From positions 43,496,035 through 43,560,034 of the forward strand of contig NC_134831.1 of assembly GCF_004210375.1 (NCBI RefSeq): a DNA stretch of 64,000 bases, read 5' to 3'. Shown in pieces: positions 22,561 through 32,768 of the stretch. Under the pieces are notes generated by a model. It was not told where the DNA came from and did not search any database. It saw nothing but the letters and a program-made list of their open reading frames with translations. This DNA comes from Tachypleus tridentatus (Eukaryota; Arthropoda; Merostomata; Xiphosura; Limulidae). The position numbers and the translations under genes were made by a program. Numbering within the stretch: the first letter of the stretch is position 1; every line of letters starts with the position of its first letter.

Positions 22561-23465
22561 CGAGGGCTGTTCAAAAAATACGCGGACTGACGTCATAAAA
22601 CAAAATGTACTTTATTTAGAAGTTACAGGTCTGGGACCCCTTCAAAGTACTCTCCTCCCCAACGCACACACTTATCCCAACGGTGTTTCCACTTGTTGAA
22701 ACAGTCCTGGTACGCTTCTTTTGTAATGTCATCCAGCTCCTTCGTCGCATTTGCCTTAATCTCGGGAATCGTCTCAAATCTTCTTCCTTTCAAAGGTCTT
22801 TTGAGTTTGGGGAACAAGAAAAAAATCGCAAGGAGTAAGGTCAGGTGAGTATGGGGGGGGGAGAACAGTGATCGAGTGTTTGGCCAAAAACACACGAGTT
22901 CTGAGGCACAAATTTCGCAGCAACGCGATGCATCTTCAATTTTTCGGTCAAAATCTCGTAACAAGATCCAACTAATATCCCACACTCTTCAGCAAGCTCC
23001 CTGACAGTCAGACGTCGATTTGCCCGCACCAAGGTGTTGATTTTATCGACGTGTGGGTCGTCAGTTGACGAGGAAGGACGTCCAGGACACTCATCATCTT
23101 AAATGGACTGTCGACCATCCTTAAAATGTTCATGCCACTTGAAACATGCCGTACGCTTCATAGCAACATCACCGTAAGCCGTGTTAAGCATAGCAAAAGT
23201 TTCAGTCGCAGATTTTCCAAGTTTAACACAAAATTTCACAGCAAGTCGTTGCTCCTTCAGGTCATTCATCCTGAAATACGCCAAATGAAAAAATCTCACT
23301 TCACTTAAAACCGCGTAGCTAATACACAAATGAAGATATCTGCAATCGGGAAATGGCGTCGTAATCAGCTGATCTGTGCAAACCTAGCGACACCAAGCGG
23401 ATTCCCATGGAACCAACTGGAGCAGTGCAATTCAAACAGTCCGCGTATTTTTTGAACAGACCTCG
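22561..23465 (-). mobile_element. Mariner element, internally deleted, nested
   Basis: A 905-base element with 28-base inverted repeats. The left is CGAGGGCTGTTCAAAAAATA then CGCGGACT. The reverse complement of the right is identical except for one base (CGAGGTCTG...). It is flanked by TA on both sides (22559-22560 and 23466-23467). Intact mariners are about 1.3 kb, so roughly 400 bases are missing. It sits within the transposase 3' region of the outer element, hence it is younger. Confidence 0.92.
22623..23269 (-). pseudogene. Mariner transposase with catalytic core deleted
   Basis: The N-terminal part begins MNDLKEQRLAVKFCVKLGKS, followed by a helix-turn-helix and the segment VRANRRLTVRELAEECGI. 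Both catalytic Asp regions between the DNA-binding domain and the C-terminus are absent. The text jumps from QNSCVFGQTLDHCSPPP across a run of nine C/G to FFLFPKLKRPLKGRRFET, which is the block immediately after the third catalytic position. The C-terminus (RWDKCVRWGGEYFEG) is typical of mariner. A frameshift also separates 23099 and 23032. The deleted copy keeps DNA-binding parts and both ends, so it could at most have been mobilised in trans. Confidence 0.85.
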
Positions 23466-23467
23466 TA

Positions 23468-24500
23468 TAATCCAAGGTTAAGAAGACAACTGTAGAATCT
23501 TTTGAGTAATCGTAGGTGTTCAAACTGGTGACCGTTCTGGTCCAGGCACTGCTGATAACGTGGACAGATGAAATTGCAAACTTCACGAATCCTTTTGTTT
23601 GGTATTTGGGTTCATTCTCTTTAAATACTGCTCTAAGCTCATTGACTGTTGCAGGTTTTGTGCTATAAGCCTTATCTTTGGAGTATCCGCATAAAAAAAA
23701 AGTCCAGAGGTGTGAGGTCTGGTGAACATGGGGAAAATTCAGTGCTACTTCTTCGCCCAATCCATCTGTTTGGCAAATTTTCGTAAAGATAGGCTCTCGT
23801 ATTACGGTGGTAGTGGGTAGGTGCTGGAAGTAAAACTTATCTCCAAATTGCTCTTGAATGCGTGGCACGACATATTCTTGCAGCAAGTTCTGATAAATGA
23901 TATCAGTGACCGTGTGTTTGAAAAAGAATGGTCCAATTACGCCCAACGCTGATAATCTACACCACTGTAGCCCCTGGTAAGTTTACGTAGTGTTCAATCG
24001 TAACATGCGGGTCTGAGGTGCCCAGTTGGTGCAATTGTGGCGATTAACTGAGCCATTTAACTTAAATATGGCCTCATCCGTCCAGAAACTCTTGTATGGA
24101 AAATGTGTATTCTCTGCAGATTTAGCCAGGCACCCCTCACAAAATTCAACTCTCCGGTCAAGATCATCTTCACTGAGGGCGTGGACTAATGCTGAAATAA
24201 AACGTTTCCAATGAACGTGCTTTTGGGATTCCTGTCTCACGGGCTGTTTGCCGAACAGATTTTTTTGGAAATCGGTGGAGACTTTCCAACAACTCTGCTT
24301 CTCGTGTGGGACTGGTGGACGACAGCGGTCTTCCAGAACGCCATTTATGGACGTCTTGAACAGTTCCGTTTGTTTCAAACTTATCTCTAATGCAAGTAAT
24401 GGTGAGTCACGTTGGTGGATCTGTTTGGAACTCCCTTCTAAGCCATCTTTACACTTCAGCTACGTTCTCACACTTCCAGTAACACTTTAACATAAATTTC
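23468..24500 (-). pseudogene. DDE transposase of the outer element, broken
   Basis: The minus-strand reading shows a central catalytic Asp in FWTDEAIFKLNGSVNRHN (about 24090), the GVIGPFFF block (about 23940), the ENLPNRWIG block and a final SPDLTPLDFF box (about 23715), in that order, as in mariner-like DDxD transposases. A TAA stop splits the two main blocks near 23983. At least two frameshifts surround the second Asp region (QHL... where QHDGAPPHY-type sequence is expected). The very C-terminus is cut by the mariner insertion site. Non-functional. Confidence 0.78.
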
Positions 24501-24724
24501 TTTTTCTCAAAACTTAGTCTTGCTTCTGTCATTACTTGAAATCAGTTGCACCTGTAAAAAAAGAAAGTTTGATTGAGTTATAATCATTCAAAGTGTGTAT
24601 ACATGTTTTTGGGACACCCTGTACGTGTAATACCTGAACGAAATATTTTGCGTACTTAATTAAAGAGTCAAGAAAGCACTCCGAGCTGATGGACCAGCAC
24701 AAAATGTGGATCGTTGTATGTTCT

Positions 24725-24828
24725 CCAGTAAGTATCGGCCTTACAATTCTGTATTAGGGTTTTGATTCTTGGTGGTGGAGAGAGAACAGATAGACTATTG
24801 TGCAGCTTTGCGCTAAAAGGAACAAGCC
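24725..24828 (+). mobile_element. SINE-C fragment
   Basis: CGGCCTTACAATTCTGTATT, then GGTTTTGATTCTTGGTGGTG, then GAACAGATAGACTATTGTGC and AGCTTTGCGCTAAAAGGAAC match the half-tRNA plus short tail of SINE-C with substitutions. Confidence 0.65.
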
Positions 24829-25247
24829 TCTTTTATCATGCCTAACCAACACATTCTTTTGATCTTACTCTGCTGACAACTGGTTATGAGACTTTATAAA
24901 AATGTAAAACGCAGCATTTGTCCTCCAACTGAAGGATGGCAGTTCGAGTGAATCCTGCAGAGACGATAAATACTGTAATATCGAATAAAATGTAAAAGTA
25001 GACGAAGATGTAAAATTAGAAGAAACACTAGACAGTCACTATAATGAACCCACGGAATCATTTCTAGAAACTAGTATGTCTCACTTTCACTAGTTTTCGG
25101 GATCCAGCAGATTATTTCATACTCATATTTACGTTGTTACCATCAGTATATCATGTCGACGTAGATTCATCTTTTGGAAGGTTCACTTTATGAGAAAAAT
25201 TCTAGTATTAATATTTCATTCCACATACGAGACGTGCTCGTATATAC

Positions 25248-25320
25248 ACCGGCCCTGTAACTCAGTGACAAACTTGAGGAATTATAACGCTATAAGTTGA
25301 AGGTCAGTACCCGTAGTGAG
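25248..25320 (+). mobile_element. SINE-B/C head remnant
   Basis: CCGGCCCTGTAACTCAGTGA, then TTATAACGCTATAAGTTGAA and GGTCAGTACCCGTAG resemble a decayed tRNA-like head. There is no tail. Confidence 0.4.
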
Positions 25321-25360
25321 CGTGTGAAAGATGTTTTGAACAATGGATATTCTTTTATAA

Positions 25361-25504
25361 ACAACATTAGCCATCTTTACAACATTAGCCATCTATACAA
25401 GATTAGCCATCTTTACAACATTAGCCATCTTTACAACACTAGCCATCTTTACAACATTAGCCATCTTTACAACACTAGCCATCTTTACAACATTAGCCAT
25501 CTTT
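25361..25504. repeat. 18-bp minisatellite, 8 copies
   Basis: Eight consecutive 18-base units ACA(A/C)(C/G)A(T/C)TAGCCATCTTT with very few differences (AACATTAG, AACACTAG and AAGATTAG variants; ATCTAT once). The plus-strand frame is open and would read Asn-Ile-Ser-His-Leu-Tyr repeats, but there is no ATG start or flanking coding sequence. Confidence 0.95.
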
Positions 25505-26049
25505 TCGCAAAGATAAAAACAAACAAAAACAAGCTATGCAATTAAAACTAAATGTAAAGTTAAAATATATTTTGTTGCTGGTGATTACAGTACTTCCAAA
25601 TAAATATAAAAGAATAACTATAAATAAAGGGGGAAAATAAATAGTAAATAGCCTAAAAGCAGCGGAATGTGTAGATTAGAGATTTTTCACGAGAAAGAGA
25701 CAAGATGTGAAGCTAAATTTCTCAATTTTTGTTGTTGTTTTCGATCTAAATTCCTGTAAGCATGAGGATATTCACGAACACAGATATTCAGCTACTCAAA
25801 AAAAGAAAAGAAAGAGAGGAACAAAAACTTTACGACGATGTTATCTGCTGTAACTAGAAGTTCGTTAATAGGTTCAAGGGGGACAACAAAGTTCGTTGTT
25901 CTAAATGTAACGCTGACTTGTTTACAAACAGGTAGGGCTTTAAACCTTGGGTAGGTTACTTGTCGTTTGATCAGCCGCGGGAAATTAATATCATTATTTA
26001 ATTAGCTCATCGTATTTTTATTTGTTGAAGTTCGCTCCTACGTTATACA
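25505..26049. other. Unique AT-rich sequence
   Basis: A-rich, with short AAAC/AAAG simple tracts. No gene was recognised. Confidence 0.4.
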
Positions 26050-27180
26050 AAACCTATGTGCTGCACAGAACCAAGCAACTAATTTTATGATAAATAAAAC
26101 AAACTGGTACATAACCAGATAAGTTTTATATTACATGAATCGTACGGAACAAAGCAAGTGTTTTTATGGAAAATAAACAAACTAGTATAGAACCATTTTC
26201 ATGGTTTTATTTTCTTAAAGTTTTATGTTAGATGAACCATACGAACCAAGCATGTGTTTTAAGGACAAACGAAACAAGCTGGTACAGAACTGTGTAAGTG
26301 GTTTTATATGAAATGAACCACACAGCACCAAAAGTGTTTTTAAGACAAATAAAACACACTGGTACAGAACCACATACGTTTTATTTAAATTTTATATTAA
26401 ATTACTCGTACGAAACCAAGCATTTTAAGGTCAAATAAAACAAACTGGTACAGAACCATGTAAGTGGTTTAGTTAGATTTTATATTAGATGAACCGTATA
26501 GAACCCAGCAAATATTTCTAGGACAAATAAAACAAACTGCTACAGGAACATGTAAGTGGTTTAATTAGATTTTATATTAGATGAACCGTACAGAACCAAG
26601 CAAGTGTTTTTAAAACAAGTAAACTGGTATGGGAACATGTAAGTGGTTTAGTTAGATTTTATATTAGATAAACCACATTGCACCAAACGTGTTTCTAGGA
26701 TAAATAAAACAACTGGTACAGAACCACATAAGTTTTATTTCAAATTTATATTAAATTAATCGTACGGAACCAAGCATTTTAAGGACAAATAAAACAAACT
26801 GGTATAGAAACATGTAAGTGGTTTAGTTAGATTTTATATTAGATGAACCGTACAGAACCAAGCAAGTGTTTTAGGACAAATAAAAAAACTGGTATAGAAC
26901 TATTTAAGTGGTTTTATTTTAATTTTATATTAAATGACCATACGGGACCAAGCATGTGTTTTTAGGACAAATAAAACAAACTGGTACAAAACCATGTAAG
27001 TGCTTATATTTAAATGTTATATTAAATGAACTATATAGGACAAGAAAAGGTTTCTATAAGATATATAAACTGGTACAAAATGAAACTTTGTTTGTTTTCC
27101 TAGACTTCATGATATTAATTGTACAGAATCGCACTAAAGGATGTTTGCTGTACGGTGTAAACTGGTACCAAACAACAACA
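26050..27180. repeat. Tandem array, unit about 87-92 bp, about 12 copies
   Basis: Units contain AAGTGGTTTAGTTAGATTTT, ATATTAGATGAACCGTACAG, AACCAAGCAAGTGTTTTTAG, GACAAATAAAACAAACTGGT and ACAGAACCATGT. The AAGTGGTTT or AAGTTTTAT start recurs at spacings of 92, 87 and 89 bases near 26461-26729. Several units lack the AGTTAG segment, giving short and long variants. Divergence rises toward both ends. Confidence 0.9.
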
Positions 27181-27289
27181 GACCAATTACTTCAGTGTAC
27201 ATCAGATGGAATGGTAGAGAACCACGCAACTGGTGGCCGGACTGTGAATCAGGGAATTCAGAACTGCAGCCCATTATCGTAAAAATTCG

Positions 27290-27475
27290 CTCCAGAATTT
27301 GGGGCTATGGGTCCGTTTACGGCTAATTCCCATTATTCGGTAAGACAAAAGCAATCCAAGAGTTGCGGTGTTTCTTTTTGGTTAACTGTCTTCCCTCTGG
27401 GCTATCAGTTGAATGTTCGGGATGATTACATACAGGCACACCATTTATAGCCGTATGCGAAATTCTCAAACAGTT
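27290..27475 (+). mobile_element. SINE-A fragment, strongly decayed
   Basis: GGGTCCGTTTACGG...CATTATTCGGTAAGA, CAATCCAAGAGTTGCGGTGT, CTGTCTTCCCTCTGG and GCCGTATGCGAAATTCTCAA follow the SINE-A body order. The head is lost. Confidence 0.65.
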
Positions 27476-29004
27476 AGGTGAACTGGAACAGAATTAAATA
27501 AACTTATTATGTTTAAAGTCTAGATAGACAAGTTTTCGTCGAAAAGAACAAGCACAGTTACCATTAAAACTAACGTTTTCCGAGTGGTATCGTGATTACA
27601 GGAGATCCTAGTAAAAACACGGGTTTATCGAGTCGTATTGTTACCATAAGAAACACAGTAAAAACACAAAGCAATTCTGTTTAAAAAATAAAGTATTTCG
27701 TTTCACAAAGCAAAATCAGTTTGAACTGAACACATTCTTTCAAATCAAAACTGTTTTAAATGTTTGTATAAAAACAGGAATAGAAAACAAATATAATCAC
27801 TGTTAAAGCGAGATTGAAAACCGGTTTCTAGTGTCGCATTGTGTCAGTGGCTTCGTTTATCATTGTTTTACATCAGTATAACTAAGATTGAATTTCTTTC
27901 ACTTCCGGATATAATATTGATTCTCTACTGGATCTGGTTAATGGTTACTGGGGAAGGTTAACGTGAGCTTTGCCATCAGGTAAGAGCTGGGTCATAAAGC
28001 CATCTCAAATTTTACATTTGTTTGTTTGTTGTTAAGCGCAAAACTATATGATAGGTTGTCTGTGCTCTGTGTGACTGGGAATCCAGACTTTGCCAAAAGA
28101 TTTTAAAACAAATGTTGTATGAAAAAGGTGGCAAAATACATATATATATTTAGCTGTAAGTTTATTTTCAGTGTAAATAAAGATCTTTACAGAAATGCAC
28201 TAATTAGTATTTCTGTTTCGTGCACGAAATACGACTAGTGTCTCGGTTGAGAAATTGTATGGTCATGATCCACTGCAGGTTGAGGAATATGGAAGATAAA
28301 TCAAAACGCTTTCTTAATTAGCTACTTCATCTTTAGTCATGAGAGATTTTTAAAGAAATGTTACCAGAAGGAAAAGTTTGTGCTAGAGATACTTTTCACA
28401 CCGCTCGTGCAAATTTCCTTCTCAGAAAGAAAAAAACAAAGAAATGTATTACTTCTGGATTACATAATTTAAGTTTGTTTTATAGACATTCTCCAGTAAA
28501 ATACAGTGTGAAGTATAGATGATTATCTTAACTTACAATACGTAGAAGGATTTAGCATCTTTACTGTTTACTTTACTTTTACTAGGTTAATAACCTTTTG
28601 TCCTGATAGCCAACTTCCGTATAAAACACTGTGTGAACAGTTGCCTTGATTAAGGTCAAAGGTTACAAAAGACTAACAAAAAATCAGGACGTGTCAACAA
28701 GCAAAAGCTTGGTCAAGTGAAACAGAAGAGCACAACATGGCGTGAAGTATACTTAGATGGACAAAGAAAAGTTTGATGCCCATCCTATATGATCTTCCTA
28801 TTTGAACATTAAGGCCAAAAAACAAAAAAATATAAAAGTTAAAACTTCTGATAAAAGAAGCATCATATTTGTTCTAACAGGGATAAAAGTTAAATATACA
28901 CATATAAACACGTTCAGAATCTGGCGAAGGAATTTTTAAACCTTTACATATTTCAGGACTATAAATAGATACTTATAACAATGGCGCTGCTTTTGAAGGA
29001 AAAA
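27476..29004. other. Unique sequence with one SINE-C remnant
   Basis: No gene was recognised. A SINE-C tail fragment on the minus strand lies at 28017-28085 (TTTGTTTGTTTGTTGTTAAG, CGCAAAACTATATG...CTGTGCTC). AGGTCA-A-AGGTTA at 28653-28665 matches a direct-repeat nuclear-receptor site but is isolated. Confidence 0.45.
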
Positions 29005-29225
29005 GTTTGTTTGTTTTTAATTTCGCGCAAAGCTACTCGAGGGCTATCTGCACTAGGCGTCCCAAATTTTGCAGTGTAAGACTAGAGGGAAGGCAGCTAG
29101 TCATCACCATCCACCGCCAACTCTTGGGCTGTTCTGTTACCAACGAATAATGGGAGTGATCGTCACGTTATAACGCCAATACGGATCAAAGGGCGAGCGT
29201 GTTTGGAGTGACGGGGATTCTAACC
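29005..29225 (-). mobile_element. SINE-A, head truncated
   Basis: It starts GTTTGTTTGTTTTTAATTTC and follows the reverse body to GTTTGGAGTGACGGGGATTC. It stops before the rest of the tRNA head, next to an AAAAGAAAAAG tract. Confidence 0.88.
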
Positions 29226-29620
29226 CAAAAGAAAAAGAAATAAGTAACATTATTCTCGGATTCATGGTGATGACGGTTATTTCAGTCATTATGTCCTCAC
29301 TTTTTATTGTCGTTATTTATTGTTCAAAATATTCATCTTTAACTGGCTATAATAATTATTAATTTTTATTGTTTCAGTTCTCCAAACAATGTGTCTTAAC
29401 ACATCTAGTATCATTTAATAGCATTTAATATATTTGTTTTCATTGGATTATGACAACTGTAAAATATTTAAGTTCTCTATGTAATGTATCTTAAACTTTT
29501 TGAATCATTTTAAAGTTTTTACTTGTTGATTGAGGGCGAAATACATTAAATTATTGTTGTTTCAATCTTCCAAGTGACGACGTCTTGACATTCTAGTCAC
29601 TTGGTATTAATTTACTTGTC
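29226..29620. other. Unique AT-rich sequence
   Basis: Nothing was recognised apart from two partly similar blocks (ATTTTTATTGTTTCAGTTCT near 29369 and TATTGTTGTTTCAATCTTCC near 29552), possibly a decayed direct repeat of about 190 bases. Confidence 0.4.
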
Positions 29621-29633
29621 ATTGGACATTAAT

Positions 29634-29895
29634 TTTTTTTGCTTTTGAATTTCGCACAAAGCTACTCGAGCGCTATCTGTGCTAGCCGTCCCTAATATAG
29701 GAGTGTAAAACTAGAGGGAAGGCAGCTAGTCATCACCACCCACCGCTATTCTTTTACCAAAGAATAGTGGGATTGACCGTAACATTATAACACCCCATGG
29801 CTAAAAGGGCGAGCATATTTGATGCGACCGGGATGCGAACCCACGACCCTCAGATTACGAGTCGCACGCCTTAACACGCTTGGCCATGCAGTGCT
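29634..29895 (-). mobile_element. SINE-A, full length with perfect target-site duplication
   Basis: Reverse copy from TTTTTTTGCTTTTGAATTTC to CGCTTGGCCATGCAGTGCT. The 13-base duplication ATTGGACATTAAT is exact (29621-29633 and 29896-29908). Confidence 0.93.
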
Positions 29896-30097
29896 ATTGG
29901 ACATTAATATTAGGCTTATTTTATTTTTAACACTGCGTTTTATAACTAGTCTCTTACGGATTTTCAAGAATCACAAGAGTATACAATAATAACATTTCAA
30001 TCATGTTATGCTGCCGTATCCATAACCGACAACACACTTCTCTCAATACACAACAAACATTTTAAATTCTCGAAAATCCCTAACGGACTGGATAAAG

Positions 30098-30225
30098 TGT
30101 GTTTGTGTGTGTTTTTTCTTATAGCAAAGCCACATCGGGCTATCTGCTCAGCCCACCGAGGGGAATCGAACCTTTGATTTTAGCGTTGTAAATCCGGAGA
30201 CATACCGCTGTACTAGCGGAGGGCA
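30098..30225 (-). mobile_element. SINE-B, full length with target-site duplication
   Basis: Reverse copy: TTTCTTATAGCAAAGCCACA, TCGGGCTATCTGCTCAGCCC, ACCGAGGGGAATCGAACC and GGAGACATACCGCTGTACTA. The 11-base duplication ACTGGATAAAG is exact (30087-30097 and 30226-30236). This is the best copy for defining SINE-B ends: about 128 bases. Confidence 0.92.
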
Positions 30226-30452
30226 ACTGGATAAAGAATACAATGTTAAAAAAAATAATAATAAGCCTACTACTATTGTGTTGTAAAAGTAAATTAATTG
30301 CACTTATGTCTTGCTATCTTAATAAAGATGTTAACATCAAAAGCTCTGTTGTAGTAACAACTGTCTTTTATAAATATATTTTCTGAGAGGTGTTTCAGTT
30401 GTGGTGCAGTAGTTGAATTACTGTTGTTACGCGCTCTTGTGCCTCTTGAAAA

Positions 30453-30732
30453 GGCACGGCATGGCTAGGTGGGTTAAGGCTTGCGACTCGTAATCTAAGG
30501 GTCACGGATTCGCATTCCCGTCGCACCAAACATGCTTGCCCTTTCAGCCGTGAGGGCGTTATAATGTTACGGTCAATCCCACTATTCGTTGATAACAGAG
30601 TAGCCCAAGAGTTGGTGGTGGGTTGTGATGACTAGCTGCTTTCCCTCTAGTCTAACACTGTTAAATTAGGGACGCCTAGTGCAGATAGCCCGCGAGTAGC
30701 TTTGCGCGAAATTCAAAACAAACAAACAAACT
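30453..30732 (+). mobile_element. SINE-A, full length with target-site duplication
   Basis: From GGCACGGCATGGCTAGGTGG to AAATTCAAAACAAACAAACA. The direct repeat TCTTGAAAA occurs on both sides (30444-30452 and 30733-30741). Confidence 0.92.
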
Positions 30733-30741
30733 TCTTGAAAA

Positions 30742-31375
30742 TTATAAATGGTTAAATGAATAAGGCAAATAATAATATCATTTGGGAGTGTAAACTAAAG
30801 CATTCACTTTGCAAGAGGTGATAATATAGGGTGAAAGGTGATCATTTTCTTAATCACTGCACTATTTATCCAATTCCTTAGTTATTTTAAAAAAAAATTA
30901 GCATAGTATATAATAATATTCTTCCAATCACACTTTATTTGACAAAACAAATACACTAGCTTAAATAAAGGTCTTTACAAGAAAAACACATTTTCGTAGG
31001 ACCACTATTTATTTATAGAAATTTGGTACAACAACAGTTATGTAGCGTAGGCCCTTCACAACCTGTCGAAGCATGACTACAATTATAACTATCATAATGT
31101 ATAACGAATATGAGTTTAAAATATAATAGGTCTAATATTAATATCTTGTAACAAGGTGAATTGAAACTACGCTATAACAGCTTATAAAAGGCATACACAC
31201 CACAGCAGTTGTTACTGCACAATATTACTGTTTCAGTTTCCAATCAACAGTATCTTTACTATTTAGTATTTTTTGGCTACTTTTAGAATGCTTTATAATG
31301 TACTTCCCTCAATTCTTTTACGAACAAATTTGGCATATTATTTTGAGGTCCGAGAAGTTTGTAACATACATTAAA
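30742..31375. other. Unique AT-rich sequence
   Basis: No gene or repeat was recognised. Confidence 0.4.
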
Positions 31376-31505
31376 GCCCTCCAGTGGCACAATGGTATGT
31401 CTGCGGACTCAGTCTGTTAAAACCTGGTTTCGATATTCGTGGGGGACAGAGCACAGATAGTCCTTTGTATAGCTTTGGGGTTAATTACAAAGCAATCAAT
31501 CAAAA
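31376..31505 (+). mobile_element. SINE-C copy
   Basis: The head is GCCCTCCAGTGGCACAATGG, then TATGTCTGCGGACTCAGTCT, the B-box GGTTTCGATATTCG, the tail GAGCACAGATAGTCCTTTGT and AATTACAAAGCAATCAATCA. It defines the SINE-C pattern: a tRNA-like head plus a short AGCACAGATAG...TAGCTTT tail. Confidence 0.82.
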
Positions 31506-32480
31506 TATATATTAAATTCTTGTAACGTACAGTGAACCTTACCCAAATTCTTTGAACTCAGTTATTTTGTTTTAATATGGGATGTTGAAAATGAGTTTCG
31601 TTGCAGTTCTCTAAACTCACTTTTTTTATTTGTACTCTGTATGATATTCTTTGTGAGTGCATATATGAAACTACTTTATGATAACGTGAGAACCCTACTC
31701 CATTTCTGGACATAAAACAATAACACTATCATCCAAATACTTCCCCACCTTCACATTTAATGTCCTTTTCGTGACCTTACGTCACGATATGGTTCTCTAG
31801 AAAATTTCCCACATGTCACAGACAATTACAGCTCAGGCCAGGGCCCAAGTATTTACACAGCTGGTCTAGAGAGTAGGTTCCACAGTATTTTCAAACGTTA
31901 CTTTCATTATAATCTCAATTCTTCCAGACACAATTTGTTGAACTTTGATCTCTGGATTCTTTTCTACAAAGGTACTTTATTTTACAAGGATGAACATTAT
32001 TGTGTAATTTGTTTTTGTTCGAAACAAGAAATTACGTCAAGAGCAAGCTCGTTATTGTTTTCATTTACTTCTAGAAGTTCTTTTCCAACCTTCTAAATGA
32101 TAGTTTAAACAGAACGAATTTCGAGTCCACTCACTCGCAACAGACGAAAATTAGACGCAGGAGAGAAATTTCCGTTTCAAAAGAGTGATGAGGAAACATT
32201 TCTCTGAAACTGTGTTATAAAAGAAAGTATTTACTACAATAAAATAAAAAGGTTCTTTTCTGTGTTGATTTTCCCCATTTTTATCTTATACTAATGCAAA
32301 ATATCCACTGAATATACTTATATCAACATTTACAATCTTTTACAACCTTCAAACTTTCTAATTGCGTGCTTTCAACAGAATCAGATTTGCCTTGTTACAT
32401 TTTACACGATATTTAGGTATAAAGACAATTTATGAAACAGTAATACCACTTACATTAGTAATACGTAGGACAACTTTATG
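31506..32480. other. Unique sequence
   Basis: No gene or repeat was recognised. Confidence 0.4.
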
Positions 32481-32768
32481 GTTTGTTTGTTTGTTTGTTT
32501 GTTTTTGAATTTCACACAAAGCTACTACGGGGCTATCTGCGCTAGCCGTCCCTAATTTAGCAGTGTAAGACTAGAGGGAAGGCAGCTAGTCATCACCACC
32601 CACCGCCAACTCTTGGACTACTCTTTTACCAACGAATAGTAGGATTGATCGTCACATTATAACGCCCCCACGGCTGAAAAGGCGATCGTGTTTGGTGCGA
32701 CGGGGAAGCAAACCTGCGACCCTCAGATTACGAGTCGCAAGTCTTAACCCACCTGGCCATGCTGGACT
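32481..32768 (-). mobile_element. SINE-A, full length with long tail
   Basis: Reverse copy with a tail of five-plus GTTT units, an intact body and the head ending CCTGGCCATGCTGGAC. A target-site duplication is not clear. Confidence 0.92.

Larger units (their letters stand above)
22485..24621 (-). mobile_element. IS630-Tc1-mariner superfamily element, with mariner nested inside
   Basis: Outer element of about 2.1 kb. The left end reads CAGGGTATCCCAAAAAATAT and continues GTACACACTTTGAATGATTA. The reverse complement of the right end reads CAGGGTGTCCCAAAAACATG and continues TATACACACTTTGAATGATT. TA dinucleotides flank both ends (22483-22484 and 24622-24623). Removing the nested mariner (22561-23465 plus one TA) leaves about 1.23 kb, a normal length for this superfamily. 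Confidence 0.88.
24622..25360. other. Unique sequence with two SINE fragments
   Basis: Two tRNA-SINE fragments occur here (listed separately). No gene was recognised. Confidence 0.45.

Noticed and set aside
22585..22600. TGACGTCA palindrome
   Set aside because: It lies just inside the mariner terminal repeat, so it is transposon sequence rather than a host regulatory site.
23983..24490. Plus-strand open frames at 24026-24214 and 24248-24490
   Set aside because: Antisense to the outer DDE transposase, which has recognisable catalytic blocks on the minus strand.
28653..28665. DR1-type nuclear receptor site AGGTCA-A-AGGTTA
   Set aside because: Isolated, one imperfect half-site and no gene nearby; such matches are expected by chance in 64 kb.
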